Below are positions 16,305 to 25,978 of a stretch of 64,000 bases of DNA, piece after piece. Below the pieces are notes generated by a model. It was not told where the DNA came from and ran no database searches. It saw only the letters and a program-made list of their open reading frames with translations. Source of the DNA: Phycisphaerales bacterium (GTDB lineage Bacteria; Planctomycetota; Phycisphaerae; Phycisphaerales; SM1A02). The position numbers and the translations under genes are program-made. Positions within the stretch are counted from its first letter, which is position 1; each line of letters starts with the position of its first letter. Location: assembly GCA_029245245.1 (NCBI GenBank), contig JAQWPT010000003.1:1-64000 (forward strand), read 5' to 3'.

Positions 16305-19121
16305 TCAGAAGCAGCTGCCCCATGTCCCGATGACCAACAACAGGTCATTGACATCGATCATGCCGTCACCGGTGAGTTCCCCGTCGCACCAGGGGCAGGG
16401 ACCCCAGTTCATCAGGACGGCCAGCAGATCATCGATGCCCACGATTCCGTCATGATTGAAGTCGGTCGGGCACTGGCACTCATCAGGAATCCCATCGACA
16501 TTGACATCGACACTGAATCCGCTGAGCAGATCGCAGTCATCAGGACGACCGTTGCGGTTGCAGTCGATGGCGGTGCCGGGCATGAAGTCGAAGCCGGTGG
16601 GTTGCCACAGGTCCGTATCGTGACCGGTCACGTAGGAGCGGATGAAGATGCCCGAGATGCCGTCGAAGATGTACACGCGGGTCGAGTTGATGTGCAGGTC
16701 CCCGGTGTCCTCGCCCTCATGCATGTCGCCGTCGACGTCACCGTCGTCGCCTTCGTGGTCGTGCCCGTCACCATCACTCTCCTGGTAGGCGCCATGGCGA
16801 GACACGTAGAGGTTCCGATCGGGTCCGAGCCGAAGGCCCCATGGCTCATCCATGGTCAAGGCTGTCTCGGTGCCGCCATCGTTGAACACGCCCTTGAAGT
16901 CGCCGTGCTGCCCATCAAACCGAAGCACCTGCCTGGTTCCCATGCTGGCGACGACGATGTCTCCGCCGACCAGTTCCGCGATACCACGGGGACTGGCCAT
17001 GCCGCCGTTGTCGTTCTTGCTGATGAGCGTACCCAGGTGCTCACCGGTGGCCACGTCATAGGATTCGACCATGCCGACCGCCGAGACCACGAGGGCTCGT
17101 CCGTCCTGGGTCACGTGGATGTTCAGCGGAATGAAGTTCCATGGGGTTCCGGATGCGAAGACACCGAGGAACACCCCGGTCTCCGCATCGAACTCCATGA
17201 CCTCGTTTGAAGCCGTCGAACTCACCAGGATCGAACCCTGAGGAGTCAGGGCCAGTCCTGTCGGAGATTCGAGGCCGGCGGACGCGGGCACCAGGTCCTG
17301 CACCCATTCCCCGTGGTCGTCGAACTCGACGACGCGGCCGTCAAGGGTGGACGTAGCCAGGATCCGGCGGTCCCCGGTGATGGCCACTTCCCACACGGTC
17401 GGCACGTCGCCGCCATGCCCACTGCCAATTCGAGTCCCGACGATCGAGTGCATCTGTGCCAATGCACCACCGTGCTCCTCGTCGCGCCCCTCATGGGGCG
17501 GCGCATCGGATCCGATCCAGGTTGCCCAGGCACCACCGAGTTCCTCGAGATCGGTCTCACCATCGTCATCGCAGTCCTGGCAGGAATCCAGCACGAGGTC
17601 GCGGTCGAGGTCGAGTTCGGCATCAGCCTGGATCTGGTTGTAGTCCGACTGCCCGTCACCATTGCAGTCCACTTCGCATTCGTCGGGAACGCCATTGCCC
17701 CAGAGGTCGATGCTGGTGCCGTTGAGAATATCCAGGTCGTCCGGGAATGCGTTGCCATTGCAGTCGGGTTCGCATTCATCAGGAATCAGGTTGCCGTTGA
17801 GATCCAGAAGGGTGCCGGCAACCTCCTCCGGGTCCAGCAGTCCGTTGTCGTTGCAGTCCTCGCACTCGTCCGGCACGCCGTTGGCATTCACGTCGGCACT
17901 GGTGCCGGCGAGGATGTCCCCGGTATCCGAGACGGCGTTCCCGTTGCAGTCGCGGTAGAAGCAGTTGGGAAACTCGTCGTTGGCCTCGGCGAAATGCTCA
18001 CGCATCGCCTGACGGATCACGGTGTGGAATCGCACATCGGTCATCGCGTTGCCGCCACTGTTGGTCTGCGAGCAGTAGCTCATGATCGGACCGCGGATCG
18101 GGGCCGATGCGAGGTCGTCGCACTCGTCGAGTTCGTAGTTGTGGGTGTGCCAGGCTCCGCAATTGTGGCCGATCTCGTGGGCCGCGACGTGCACGTCGTA
18201 GTTGAAGACATCGGGACGGGTGATGTCACCCGTAAAGCCCAGTGCGTAGCCCATGACCGAGTAGCCGTAGCCCCGGCAGATCGCCGACAGCCAGGCCACG
18301 CCCCCGTAGGGCATGTCCCGCCGACCGGAAAAGAACTGGGCCAGGTTCCGGGGCACGTCGTCCATGTTCTGGTTCCAGTACTGCCGGAACTCGGACAGTG
18401 GGTCCTCGATATTGAACAGATCGTCCTCGGTCTCCCAGAGCCGGAGGTAGGTCATTTCCAGTCGCGTACCGGCGTCGCGCATGTAGATGTCGGCGATGAG
18501 TCCGTAGCAGAGGACGGCGTAGGCCGCAGCCTCGTCCGTCGACTCGAAGAGCTGGCGGTACTCCCAGTCCGTCTCGACCGCGATGCGCAATCGATACATG
18601 TCGGTGTCGGGCCCCGGCTCCTTCTCCTCACCGCTGCGTGGTTCACCGACCGCATGCCGACTCGGATCGAGCCCGCACATGGGCAGGTGGGGTGGGCGGG
18701 AGGATGTGAGTTCTGGCGAGTCCGTCTCGGCGAGGTGGTAGATCGAACCATCGCCTCTGTGCACGCGACCTCGCAGGTGGTTGCCATGCACGGCGATCAC
18801 GACATGCGAGTTCGGATCATTCTCGATCTGACCACGGAGCAGCCGGACCGAGGCTGGATCGAAGTCGAGCTCGACATCGACGCCACCACGATTTCCGATC
18901 ACGAACCTGGTCTCTGCAGTGGCCACCGAAAACGGAGCCAGGACGCAGGGAAGTGTCGTACCACTGGGCAGCGGCACCTGGAGGAGAACGGCCTCACCCA
19001 CTTCTCCCGGCACGGTGTCGGCCGCCAGGGGCAGCAGCGTGGGGCTCGATTTTCCGGGGGTGACGGGGCCCGTGGGGCTTCCGGCAGCCAGGACTGCAAC
19101 CAACGCAAATACGATCGTCAT
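16305..19121 (-). CDS. Large secreted zinc metalloprotease with Asp/Asn-rich repeats, beta-propeller and dockerin-like tail
   Basis: 938 aa. A signal peptide (MTIVFALVAVLAAGSPTG) is followed by a propeptide-like region and a reprolysin/M12-type catalytic domain with HEIGHNCGAWH at residues 315-325. About residues 390-520 hold repeats of the type DCNGN..PDD.DI..GTS.D...NGVPDECE, resembling calcium-binding thrombospondin-3 or dockerin loops. An NHL/SMP30-like beta-propeller follows, interrupted by a His/Asp/Glu-rich insert (DGDGHDHEGDDGDVDGDMHE). The end has two dockerin-like units (FNHDGIVGIDDLLAVLMNWG and LTGDGMIDVNDLLLVIGTWG). GGAG precedes the ATG. It is probably an exported, calcium-stabilised protease of surface or extracellular proteins; the substrate is unknown. 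Confidence 0.85.
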   Translation of the reverse strand: MTIVFALVAVLAAGSPTGPVTPGKSSPTLLPLAADTVPGEVGEAVLLQVPLPSGTTLPCVLAPFSVATAETRFVIGNRGGVDVELDFDPASVRLLRGQIENDPNSHVVIAVHGNHLRGRVHRGDGSIYHLAETDSPELTSSRPPHLPMCGLDPSRHAVGEPRSGEEKEPGPDTDMYRLRIAVETDWEYRQLFESTDEAAAYAVLCYGLIADIYMRDAGTRLEMTYLRLWETEDDLFNIEDPLSEFRQYWNQNMDDVPRNLAQFFSGRRDMPYGGVAWLSAICRGYGYSVMGYALGFTGDITRPDVFNYDVHVAAHEIGHNCGAWHTHNYELDECDDLASAPIRGPIMSYCSQTNSGGNAMTDVRFHTVIRQAMREHFAEANDEFPNCFYRDCNGNAVSDTGDILAGTSADVNANGVPDECEDCNDNGLLDPEEVAGTLLDLNGNLIPDECEPDCNGNAFPDDLDILNGTSIDLWGNGVPDECEVDCNGDGQSDYNQIQADAELDLDRDLVLDSCQDCDDDGETDLEELGGAWATWIGSDAPPHEGRDEEHGGALAQMHSIVGTRIGSGHGGDVPTVWEVAITGDRRILATSTLDGRVVEFDDHGEWVQDLVPASAGLESPTGLALTPQGSILVSSTASNEVMEFDAETGVFLGVFASGTPWNFIPLNIHVTQDGRALVVSAVGMVESYDVATGEHLGTLISKNDNGGMASPRGIAELVGGDIVVASMGTRQVLRFDGQHGDFKGVFNDGGTETALTMDEPWGLRLGPDRNLYVSRHGAYQESDGDGHDHEGDDGDVDGDMHEGEDTGDLHINSTRVYIFDGISGIFIRSYVTGHDTDLWQPTGFDFMPGTAIDCNRNGRPDDCDLLSGFSVDVNVDGIPDECQCPTDFNHDGIVGIDDLLAVLMNWGPCPWCDGELTGDGMIDVNDLLLVIGTWGSCF

Positions 19122-19246
19122 GGGGGCTCTCTCCTGCTGGGGTCGAATCCCAATTGGAGCATACCCCCGGTCTCAGGCAAGGCGGAAACCCCGTAGAAGA
19201 TGAAAAGGACCAGGCCTGGTCGCCCACTGGTGCCACCGGGCTGTTT

Positions 19247-20668
19247 TTATTCCGACCTGTTCTTGCCTTCCTTCAGTTCCTGCAGGTCGATGCGTTTCCG
19301 CTTGGAGAAGATCAGGCGGATGGGAACTTCGGAATAGGGCAGTTCTTCTCGCAGGCGGTTCATCAGGTACCGCTCGTAGCGGCCCCGGAACAACTGTGGC
19401 CGATTCACGACCAGGGCGATCGTCGGGGGTCGAACATCGACCTGCGAGGCGAAAAGCAACTTGGCCTGGGTGCCAAGCCTTGAGGAAGGACCACGCTTGC
19501 GAAGAATCGTGTCGACGACCGTGTTGATGCGACCGGTGGGCTCACGGTGTCCCGACTGCTCGTAGAGATTGAAGGCCATCGCCACCACATCCTCGAGCCC
19601 CTTGTTCTCCAGGGCGCTGATCATGACGATTGGTGCGAAGTCCAGCCCCCTCAGCTGCCGCGTGAGGTACTCGAGGAAGTCCTCGGGCTTGGTGCCATCC
19701 CCGACCTGGTCCCACTTGTTGACCACGATGACGGTGGGCTTGAATTGGCGCTGCAGTTCCTGTCCAAGTTTCTGGTCGACCTTGGAGATGGGTTCCGTGG
19801 CATCCACGAGGAACAGCACCACCTCGGCCCGCCGGATGGACTGCAGCATCCGATGGTAGGCGTAGTAGTCGATGTCGCCGGCAAAGCTCTTTCGCTTGCG
19901 AAGACCGGCGGTATCGATGGCCAGGAACGAACGATCCTTGATTTCAAACCGGACATCGATCGAATCCCGCGTCGTTCCGGCGATTTCGGACACGATGACG
20001 CGTTCTTCCCCGGCGAGAGCGTTGATGAGTGTCGACTTCCCGGCATTGCGTTTGCCGACGATGGCGAGCTTCATCTCTTCGTCTCGCTGGTCGAGAATCT
20101 CCACGTGCTGCAGGCCACGCCAGATGCGGTCGTTGAGTTGTGTCGCCCCGTACCCGTTGTGGGCGGAGAAGCAGATCGGTTCGCCCAGGCCGAGGGTCGC
20201 CGCCTCGAAGGCATGTGCTTCCCATGAATCGCTGTCGGTCTTGTTGGCCACGACCACGACCCGGTCCAGGAGATTCCGTCGACGCAGCAGGTCGGCGACG
20301 GTCTGGTCCAACGGCATGAGTCCAGCCTGCGCATCGATGAGGAACAGCACCAGGTCCGCCCGCTCCATCGCCTGGGCGATCTGGTGCTCGATGTCCTTGC
20401 GGAGAGATCTCAGGTCCTTGCCTGCATCATCGAATCGCCCCTCCTCGGTCGTATAGATGCCCCAGCCCCCGGTGTCGATGAGTTCCACCGGCATTGACGT
20501 CGTCCCCACGCCGGCATCCAACGGAGGGTCGACATCGATGATGACCGAAACACGATCGCGCGTGACACCCGGCGTCGGATCCACGATGGACACACGCTTC
20601 CTGGCCAGCCGATTCAACAGGCTGGATTTCCCCACATTGGGGCGACCCACGATGGCAACCTTCGGCAT
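19247..20668 (-). CDS. der: Ribosome-assembly GTPase Der (EngA)
   Basis: 473 aa with two tandem Era-like GTPase domains and a C-terminal KH-like domain. The first P-loop is GRPNVGKSSLLNRL with DTGGWG and NKTDS; the second is GKRNAGKSTLINAL with DTAGLRKRK and NKWDQ. The C-terminal FRGRYERYLMNRLREELPYS is typical of Der. It acts on the 50S subunit during assembly. The start MPKVAIVGRPNVG was fixed by family homology; the frame is open upstream, but that part is antisense to gmk. A TACAAT hexamer lies 15 nt upstream of the ATG. gmk is divergent, 67 nt away. Confidence 0.95.
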   Translation of the reverse strand: MPKVAIVGRPNVGKSSLLNRLARKRVSIVDPTPGVTRDRVSVIIDVDPPLDAGVGTTSMPVELIDTGGWGIYTTEEGRFDDAGKDLRSLRKDIEHQIAQAMERADLVLFLIDAQAGLMPLDQTVADLLRRRNLLDRVVVVANKTDSDSWEAHAFEAATLGLGEPICFSAHNGYGATQLNDRIWRGLQHVEILDQRDEEMKLAIVGKRNAGKSTLINALAGEERVIVSEIAGTTRDSIDVRFEIKDRSFLAIDTAGLRKRKSFAGDIDYYAYHRMLQSIRRAEVVLFLVDATEPISKVDQKLGQELQRQFKPTVIVVNKWDQVGDGTKPEDFLEYLTRQLRGLDFAPIVMISALENKGLEDVVAMAFNLYEQSGHREPTGRINTVVDTILRKRGPSSRLGTQAKLLFASQVDVRPPTIALVVNRPQLFRGRYERYLMNRLREELPYSEVPIRLIFSKRKRIDLQELKEGKNRSE

Positions 20669-20683
20669 TGACACGAGGCGGGC

Positions 20684-20689
20684 ATTGTA
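20684..20689 (-). promoter_or_regulatory. Putative -10 element of der
   Basis: On the minus strand TACAAT lies 15 nt before the der ATG. Transcription would then start about 8 nt before the start codon. It shares the der-gmk gap with the gmk element on the other strand. Confidence 0.4.
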
Positions 20690-20722
20690 CGCGGGACTAC
20701 TGAACCGCACCGGCATCTGTCG

Positions 20723-20728
20723 TACACT
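20723..20728 (+). promoter_or_regulatory. Putative -10 element of gmk
   Basis: TACACT ends exactly 7 nt before the gmk ATG at 20736. No Shine-Dalgarno sequence intervenes. Confidence 0.55.
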
Positions 20729-20735
20729 GCGGGGC

Positions 20736-21341
20736 ATGTCCGATTCAGGCTCAACCGGGCTCCTGCTGGTCCTCTCCGGCCCCTCCGGGGTGGGAAAGAC
20801 CACCATTGCGCATCGGGTCCAGGAGCGGTTTGACGGCATCTTCAGCGTCTCGGTGACGACCCGACCCCGCGGGCGGGACGAAGTGGATGGCAAGGACTAC
20901 ACCTTCGTGGATTCCGATCGCTTCAAGGCCATGCTTGAAGCGGGTGATTTCCTGGAATCGGCCGAGGTCTTCGGCAAGCATGCCTACGGCACACCCCGCC
21001 AGCCGGTCCAGAATCGACTGGCCGAAGGCCGCCTGGTGATTCTTGACATCGATGTCCAGGGAGCCGGCCAGGTTCGTGCCTCCATGCCGGATGCCTTCAT
21101 GCTCTTCATCCTTCCTCCCAGCGAGGAAGAACTCCACCGCCGCCTTGAATCACGTGGTCGAGACGAAGAGGAGGCGATCCAGCGACGATTCGCCGAGGCC
21201 CGGCACGAGATCGAACTTGCCACCACCCACGATCTGTACGACGCCTTCGTCGTCAATGCCAGCCTCGAACAGGCCATCGAGGAATCATGCGAACTCATCG
21301 CCTCACGCATGCACAGCGGGCCACGGGAATCGCTCGCGTGA
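20736..21341 (+). CDS. gmk: Guanylate kinase
   Basis: 201 aa. It phosphorylates GMP to GDP with ATP. The P-loop is LVLSGPSGVGKTTI; the GMP-binding segment has SVSVTTRPRGRDEVDGKDY; LVILDIDVQGAGQVR and RLESRGRDEEEAIQRR (lid region) are typical. Length is normal. The start follows a leaderless-type -10 element. The stop overlaps by 4 bp the GTG of the next gene, which makes the secreted protein downstream translationally coupled to gmk. Confidence 0.95.
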   Translation: MSDSGSTGLLLVLSGPSGVGKTTIAHRVQERFDGIFSVSVTTRPRGRDEVDGKDYTFVDSDRFKAMLEAGDFLESAEVFGKHAYGTPRQPVQNRLAEGRLVILDIDVQGAGQVRASMPDAFMLFILPPSEEELHRRLESRGRDEEEAIQRRFAEARHEIELATTHDLYDAFVVNASLEQAIEESCELIASRMHSGPRESLA

Positions 21342-23104
21342 CACGGTGGACCTCCTGCTTCGCCCTGCTCGCAATGGGATTCGTCAACGGCGACCTGCAT
21401 GCGGAACTCGATGCGCGAGATCTCAAGGTCATCGAAATCAGCAGCTACCCCACGCTTGCTCCACGCGGCGGCGTACTCCTGGCCCGACTTGCTTCACGCA
21501 ATGACACCTCGGGCTGGCCCACGACACTCACCGTTGAACTCGATGATGGCGAGGGCCGGATCGAACTGATCGGTCACGTGGGTTGGGTGGAACCGCTCAC
21601 CCTGCCGGGAAACCCGACCTGGAGCAACAACCGCACGGGCAATGTTATGCGACCGACCACCGCAGCCGACGACACCGCGGCCCTGCCGCAGGGCGAGCCG
21701 GGCAGCGGACCATACCTGCTCCTGGAACTGCCCTCCGACGGCTCGGGTGATCTGCTGGTGGGTCGACAACGCATCCCCCTGTATTGGACGGAACTTCCAC
21801 CGGACCTGCCGTTCCAGCAACCGGGCCGCGGCGTCACGCCCGCCGGAACGATGGTCATGGAGAATGCCCCGAATCGACCGCATGCCGACAATGCGTTCAG
21901 TTGGTGGCGCTGGACACTGCTGGCCAATCGGCTGAACATGAATCCGCCCCCGGCCCCGAATGCCAGCACCGTGCAGCGACTGCTCTCGCACCACATTGCG
22001 CAAGTATGGCGCATCGGGTTGCATCGGCTCGCTACGCAGAGCCTCGACATCGCATCACAGTGCCGTGATCTGCTGACCTTTACGTGTCACGATGAACAGG
22101 ACGAGTTCGCAGCATGGGTGAGCGATGCGGTTTCGATCAACGAACTGCTCAACATCCTCCTCGATCCGTCGGACCAGGACACCATCACCGAGCGTGCGCT
22201 GGCCTGGGCGGACCGCCAGGTTCCGATGGTGGCCTGGATCGAACAGGCCTACGGCAGCGAGATCGTTCTGGCCATCGGAAATCCATATCCAACCAGCCAA
22301 CTGGCCCAAATACTCTGGCGCAACCAGGGATCGGTCCCCATCGGCGTTGCGCTGGATCCGGGACTCGTGACCCGGGTGAAACTGCCCCGTCCACCAGAGA
22401 GCCTCATCACCACCTTCTACCCGGAGATCGATGCTCGAGAACTCCTGCACCTGAACCTCGTGGTGCGTGACCACGTCATGACCCTCGCCTTTGGACCAGA
22501 AATGATTCCCGCGGAACCTCCAGGCCCCCTGCTGGGCCCATTTCGTCCGCCGATGACCATGACCGCCGCCCGGACCCAGATTCCCCTGGTCGAGCCCGAA
22601 TCACGTTCCACGTGGTGCCAGATCCGGCGACTGTCCAATCGCTGGGAACTGTTCATCGAGTGCCAGCGTCCGCAGACAGGCACCGACAGCCATCGCCTGT
22701 CATCCTTCATGCGATCGCTGGATCAACTCCGGGGCATCGAGGCCGTCACCGTGCTGGTCGGTCCGCCACGCCACGAACGTGCTCCGGCCAGTTTCGGAAT
22801 CTGCATTCCGGAACAAGGAGATCCCCGCATCATCATCGGGCCCAGTGACGATGCGCCGGAAATCCACATCCGCTCGTACGAAGATCGATGGCTGGCACGC
22901 TTCGTCATGCCCAGCCACTGGCTGCCGGGCGGTGCGAATCCCCTGCTGCTTTCACTGATCCGAACCCATGGGGACAGCCGGAGCTTCGAAACCTCACCGA
23001 ACACGAGCGTTCCGTGGTCCATGCACGTGGACCCGGTTCACCTGGACATCTCGGCATGGAGCCGGAGTGATTTCCAACTGCCGGTGCCGCGACGGCGGGA
23101 ATAG
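21338..23104 (+). CDS. Secreted protein of unknown function coupled to gmk
   Basis: 588 aa from a GTG that overlaps the gmk stop (GTGA). A signal peptide (VTRWTSCFALLAMGFVNGDL, then HA) is followed by a beta-rich N-terminal part (LTVELDDGEGRIELIGHVGW). The middle is predicted to be helical, with a segment that reads like a periplasmic-binding or protein-interaction domain, and the last part is beta-rich. No catalytic motif is evident and I do not recognise the family. An in-frame ATG further upstream lies wholly inside gmk and is unlikely. It ends 5 nt from the convergent barrel gene. Confidence 0.72.
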   Translation: MTRWTSCFALLAMGFVNGDLHAELDARDLKVIEISSYPTLAPRGGVLLARLASRNDTSGWPTTLTVELDDGEGRIELIGHVGWVEPLTLPGNPTWSNNRTGNVMRPTTAADDTAALPQGEPGSGPYLLLELPSDGSGDLLVGRQRIPLYWTELPPDLPFQQPGRGVTPAGTMVMENAPNRPHADNAFSWWRWTLLANRLNMNPPPAPNASTVQRLLSHHIAQVWRIGLHRLATQSLDIASQCRDLLTFTCHDEQDEFAAWVSDAVSINELLNILLDPSDQDTITERALAWADRQVPMVAWIEQAYGSEIVLAIGNPYPTSQLAQILWRNQGSVPIGVALDPGLVTRVKLPRPPESLITTFYPEIDARELLHLNLVVRDHVMTLAFGPEMIPAEPPGPLLGPFRPPMTMTAARTQIPLVEPESRSTWCQIRRLSNRWELFIECQRPQTGTDSHRLSSFMRSLDQLRGIEAVTVLVGPPRHERAPASFGICIPEQGDPRIIIGPSDDAPEIHIRSYEDRWLARFVMPSHWLPGGANPLLLSLIRTHGDSRSFETSPNTSVPWSMHVDPVHLDISAWSRSDFQLPVPRRRE

Positions 23105-23109
23105 CCTGT

Positions 23110-24129
23110 TCAGAATGAGATGGTGCCCTGGGCACCGAGCAGGAACCCCATGCCGTAGTTCACACTGGCTGCCGTGCTGCCGTTGCTTCGAACCGCCTTG
23201 AGTTCACCGTAGGTATTGACACCGACGTAGAGGGACGCATTGAAGGCGGGCAGAGGATTCCAGTTGACGAAACCGAAGAATGGCAACGCCGTGAACTCAC
23301 CGACGCCACCGGCAATCGGACCTTCATCGTTGATGCGGAATCGCTGGTAGTCGTACGCGGCGCCGATACCCACGTCCCAGTTGTCGGTCCAGTGGTAGAC
23401 GAGTTCAATGCCTGTCTCGTTCGCCCAGCCGGTGGAAACCCGTGTCGTGAGAACGAGCCGGTCGATGATTTCCCAGTCCACGATGATGATCGGGTAGAAC
23501 AGCGGGTCTTCCTCGAGTTGGGTGATGACTCCGAGCCCACCACCGATGGTCAGCGTGTCACTGAATCGATAGCTGACCGCGGCAGCACCACCGGCTTCAA
23601 GACTGTCACTCCAATCGGCCTCGCTTTCCCGGGCGAACCGGAATACGCCGCCGGCAAAGACAGACCAGTGGTCATCGAGGGACCAGAAGCCACCGAAATT
23701 AAACTGCACGGTGTGGATGTCGCTCCAGGGCTGACCGGCCCCGAAGAAGCCACCCTCGGCAAAATTGAAGCCATCGTACTCGTAGCGAAATCCGTAGGAC
23801 AGGCTGAAGTCGTCCGTGATCGCCGTGCTCCCCTTGACTCGGAATCGGAGCTGATCCATGTCGAACTCACCCATGTCGTCATCGATCTTGCTGTTGAAGA
23901 GATGCGCGTAGTGGAAGGTGAACGACAACCGGGTCCCGAGGTTCCCTTCGACATCCTGTGCGAAGTTTGGAACATCCTCCTCAGCCACGGCGATCACGCT
24001 GCCATCACCGTCTTCTTCCATCATGGACAGCGATGGTGCCTGCAATGAGGCGAGCATGTCCTGATCGACTGCCTGGGGCATGGGTGCGAAAGCGGACGTG
24101 GCGAGTACGGCGGCAAGCAGTTGAAGCAT
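23110..24129 (-). CDS. Predicted outer-membrane beta-barrel protein
   Basis: 339 aa. An N-terminal signal peptide (MLQLLAAVLATSAFAPM) precedes a short acidic linker. Repeated amphipathic beta-strands rich in aromatic and Gly residues follow (FSLSYGFRYEYDGFNF, TVQFNFGGFWSLDDHWSVF, LTIGGGLGVITQ). The chain ends in Phe (GAQGTISF), a common C-terminal signal for outer-membrane insertion. It resembles the uncharacterised DUF6268-type barrels found in planctomycetes, though I cannot confirm that. It starts 15 nt after moxR on the same strand, so the two are probably co-transcribed. Confidence 0.75.
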   Translation of the reverse strand: MLQLLAAVLATSAFAPMPQAVDQDMLASLQAPSLSMMEEDGDGSVIAVAEEDVPNFAQDVEGNLGTRLSFTFHYAHLFNSKIDDDMGEFDMDQLRFRVKGSTAITDDFSLSYGFRYEYDGFNFAEGGFFGAGQPWSDIHTVQFNFGGFWSLDDHWSVFAGGVFRFARESEADWSDSLEAGGAAAVSYRFSDTLTIGGGLGVITQLEEDPLFYPIIIVDWEIIDRLVLTTRVSTGWANETGIELVYHWTDNWDVGIGAAYDYQRFRINDEGPIAGGVGEFTALPFFGFVNWNPLPAFNASLYVGVNTYGELKAVRSNGSTAASVNYGMGFLLGAQGTISF

Positions 24130-24144
24130 CGGGGAGTTCCGGGA

Positions 24145-25146
<1,002 letters not shown>

Positions 25147-25153
25147 GCCCCAC

Positions 25154-25159
25154 ATGGTA
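25154..25159 (-). promoter_or_regulatory. Putative -10 element of moxR
   Basis: On the minus strand TACCAT ends 7 nt before the ATG at 25146 and overlaps an earlier in-frame ATG, the same geometry as at 13641-13654. Confidence 0.5.
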
Positions 25160-25199
25160 GCGGGCGGCCGGGATCACCACAGTGGAAGCAACGCCGGGG

Positions 25200-25961
25200 C
25201 TATTCGTCGGCCTTGGCGATCTGCCAGTACTCCAACTCCACAGGAGCCTGGCGACCGAAGATCGTCACGAGCACGCGAACGAGCCCCTTCTCCGGCATGA
25301 CGTCGTCGACCGTGCCGTCGTAGTTCTCGAAGGGGCCTTCCTTGATGGTGACGTTGTCGCCCTTTTCGAACTCGAGCTTGACCGTCGGGTCTTCTTCCGG
25401 CATGCGGGAGTCGAAGAGCATCTTCTCGACCTCACCTGCGGACATCGGGGTCGGACGACCCGCGGTTCCGACGAAGTCGCCCACACCAGTGGTCTCCTTG
25501 ATCAGGAAGAAGACGTCCTGGGGGATCCGCCCGGCCGGATCGAGTTTCATCTCGACGAAGATGTAGCCCGGGTAAAGTTTGATCTCGGTGATTCGAGTCT
25601 TGCCGCCCTTGAGCGTCCGCGTCTTCTCGGTGGGAACCATGATGCGGCCCACGGCCCCTTCGAGGCCCTCGATCTGCACCTTCTTCTGAAGCGTGTCGCG
25701 GACGTAACTTTCCTTGTTGGAGGCGACGCGAAGCACGAACCAGTCCATGCCTGAACGATACATGGGCATGTCGACTGCGGGATCAAATGCTTCTTCTTCA
25801 CCTTCGATCGCCGAATCGGCGTTCGGGGTCTCGGTTGCGGTCGTTGTGTCCGCCTTGTCCTCGAGCTGGGAATCCGCAGCAACCACGCCATCGACCGACG
25901 GCGACTCGGTCGTCGCGTCAAGGTCTGCCTGGCCTGGATCTCTGGGTTGATCGTCGATCAT
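25200..25961 (-). CDS. nusG: Transcription termination/antitermination factor NusG
   Basis: 253 aa. The NGN domain begins near residue 72 (GMDWFVLRVASNKESYVRDT) and includes YPGYIFVEMKLDPAG. The C-terminal KOW domain has FEKGDNVTIKEGPFENYDGT. NusG links RNA polymerase to Rho or the ribosome. It differs from the roughly 180-residue standard form by an acidic, Thr/Ala/Asp-rich N-terminal extension of about 65 residues. It follows secE by 17 nt as usual. The genes normally next (rplK, rplA, rplJ, rplL, rpoBC) are absent, and moxR follows instead. rho lies nearby on the same strand. Confidence 0.95.
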   Translation of the reverse strand: MIDDQPRDPGQADLDATTESPSVDGVVAADSQLEDKADTTTATETPNADSAIEGEEEAFDPAVDMPMYRSGMDWFVLRVASNKESYVRDTLQKKVQIEGLEGAVGRIMVPTEKTRTLKGGKTRITEIKLYPGYIFVEMKLDPAGRIPQDVFFLIKETTGVGDFVGTAGRPTPMSAGEVEKMLFDSRMPEEDPTVKLEFEKGDNVTIKEGPFENYDGTVDDVMPEKGLVRVLVTIFGRQAPVELEYWQIAKADE

Positions 25962-25978
25962 TGCATCCGGCTCCCGGA

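Noticed and set aside
16305-19121. Direct-repeat DNA in the protease gene as a CRISPR-like array
   Set aside because: The repeats are coding, differ in sequence and lack uniform spacers; they reflect the protein repeats.
17313-19196. A 627-codon open frame on the plus strand
   Set aside because: Entirely antisense to the metalloprotease gene; no recognisable domain and no start signal.
22605-22615. A parS-like core GTTCCACGTGG inside the secreted-protein gene
   Set aside because: Only 11 of 16 positions match, on one side, and it lies within a coding region.
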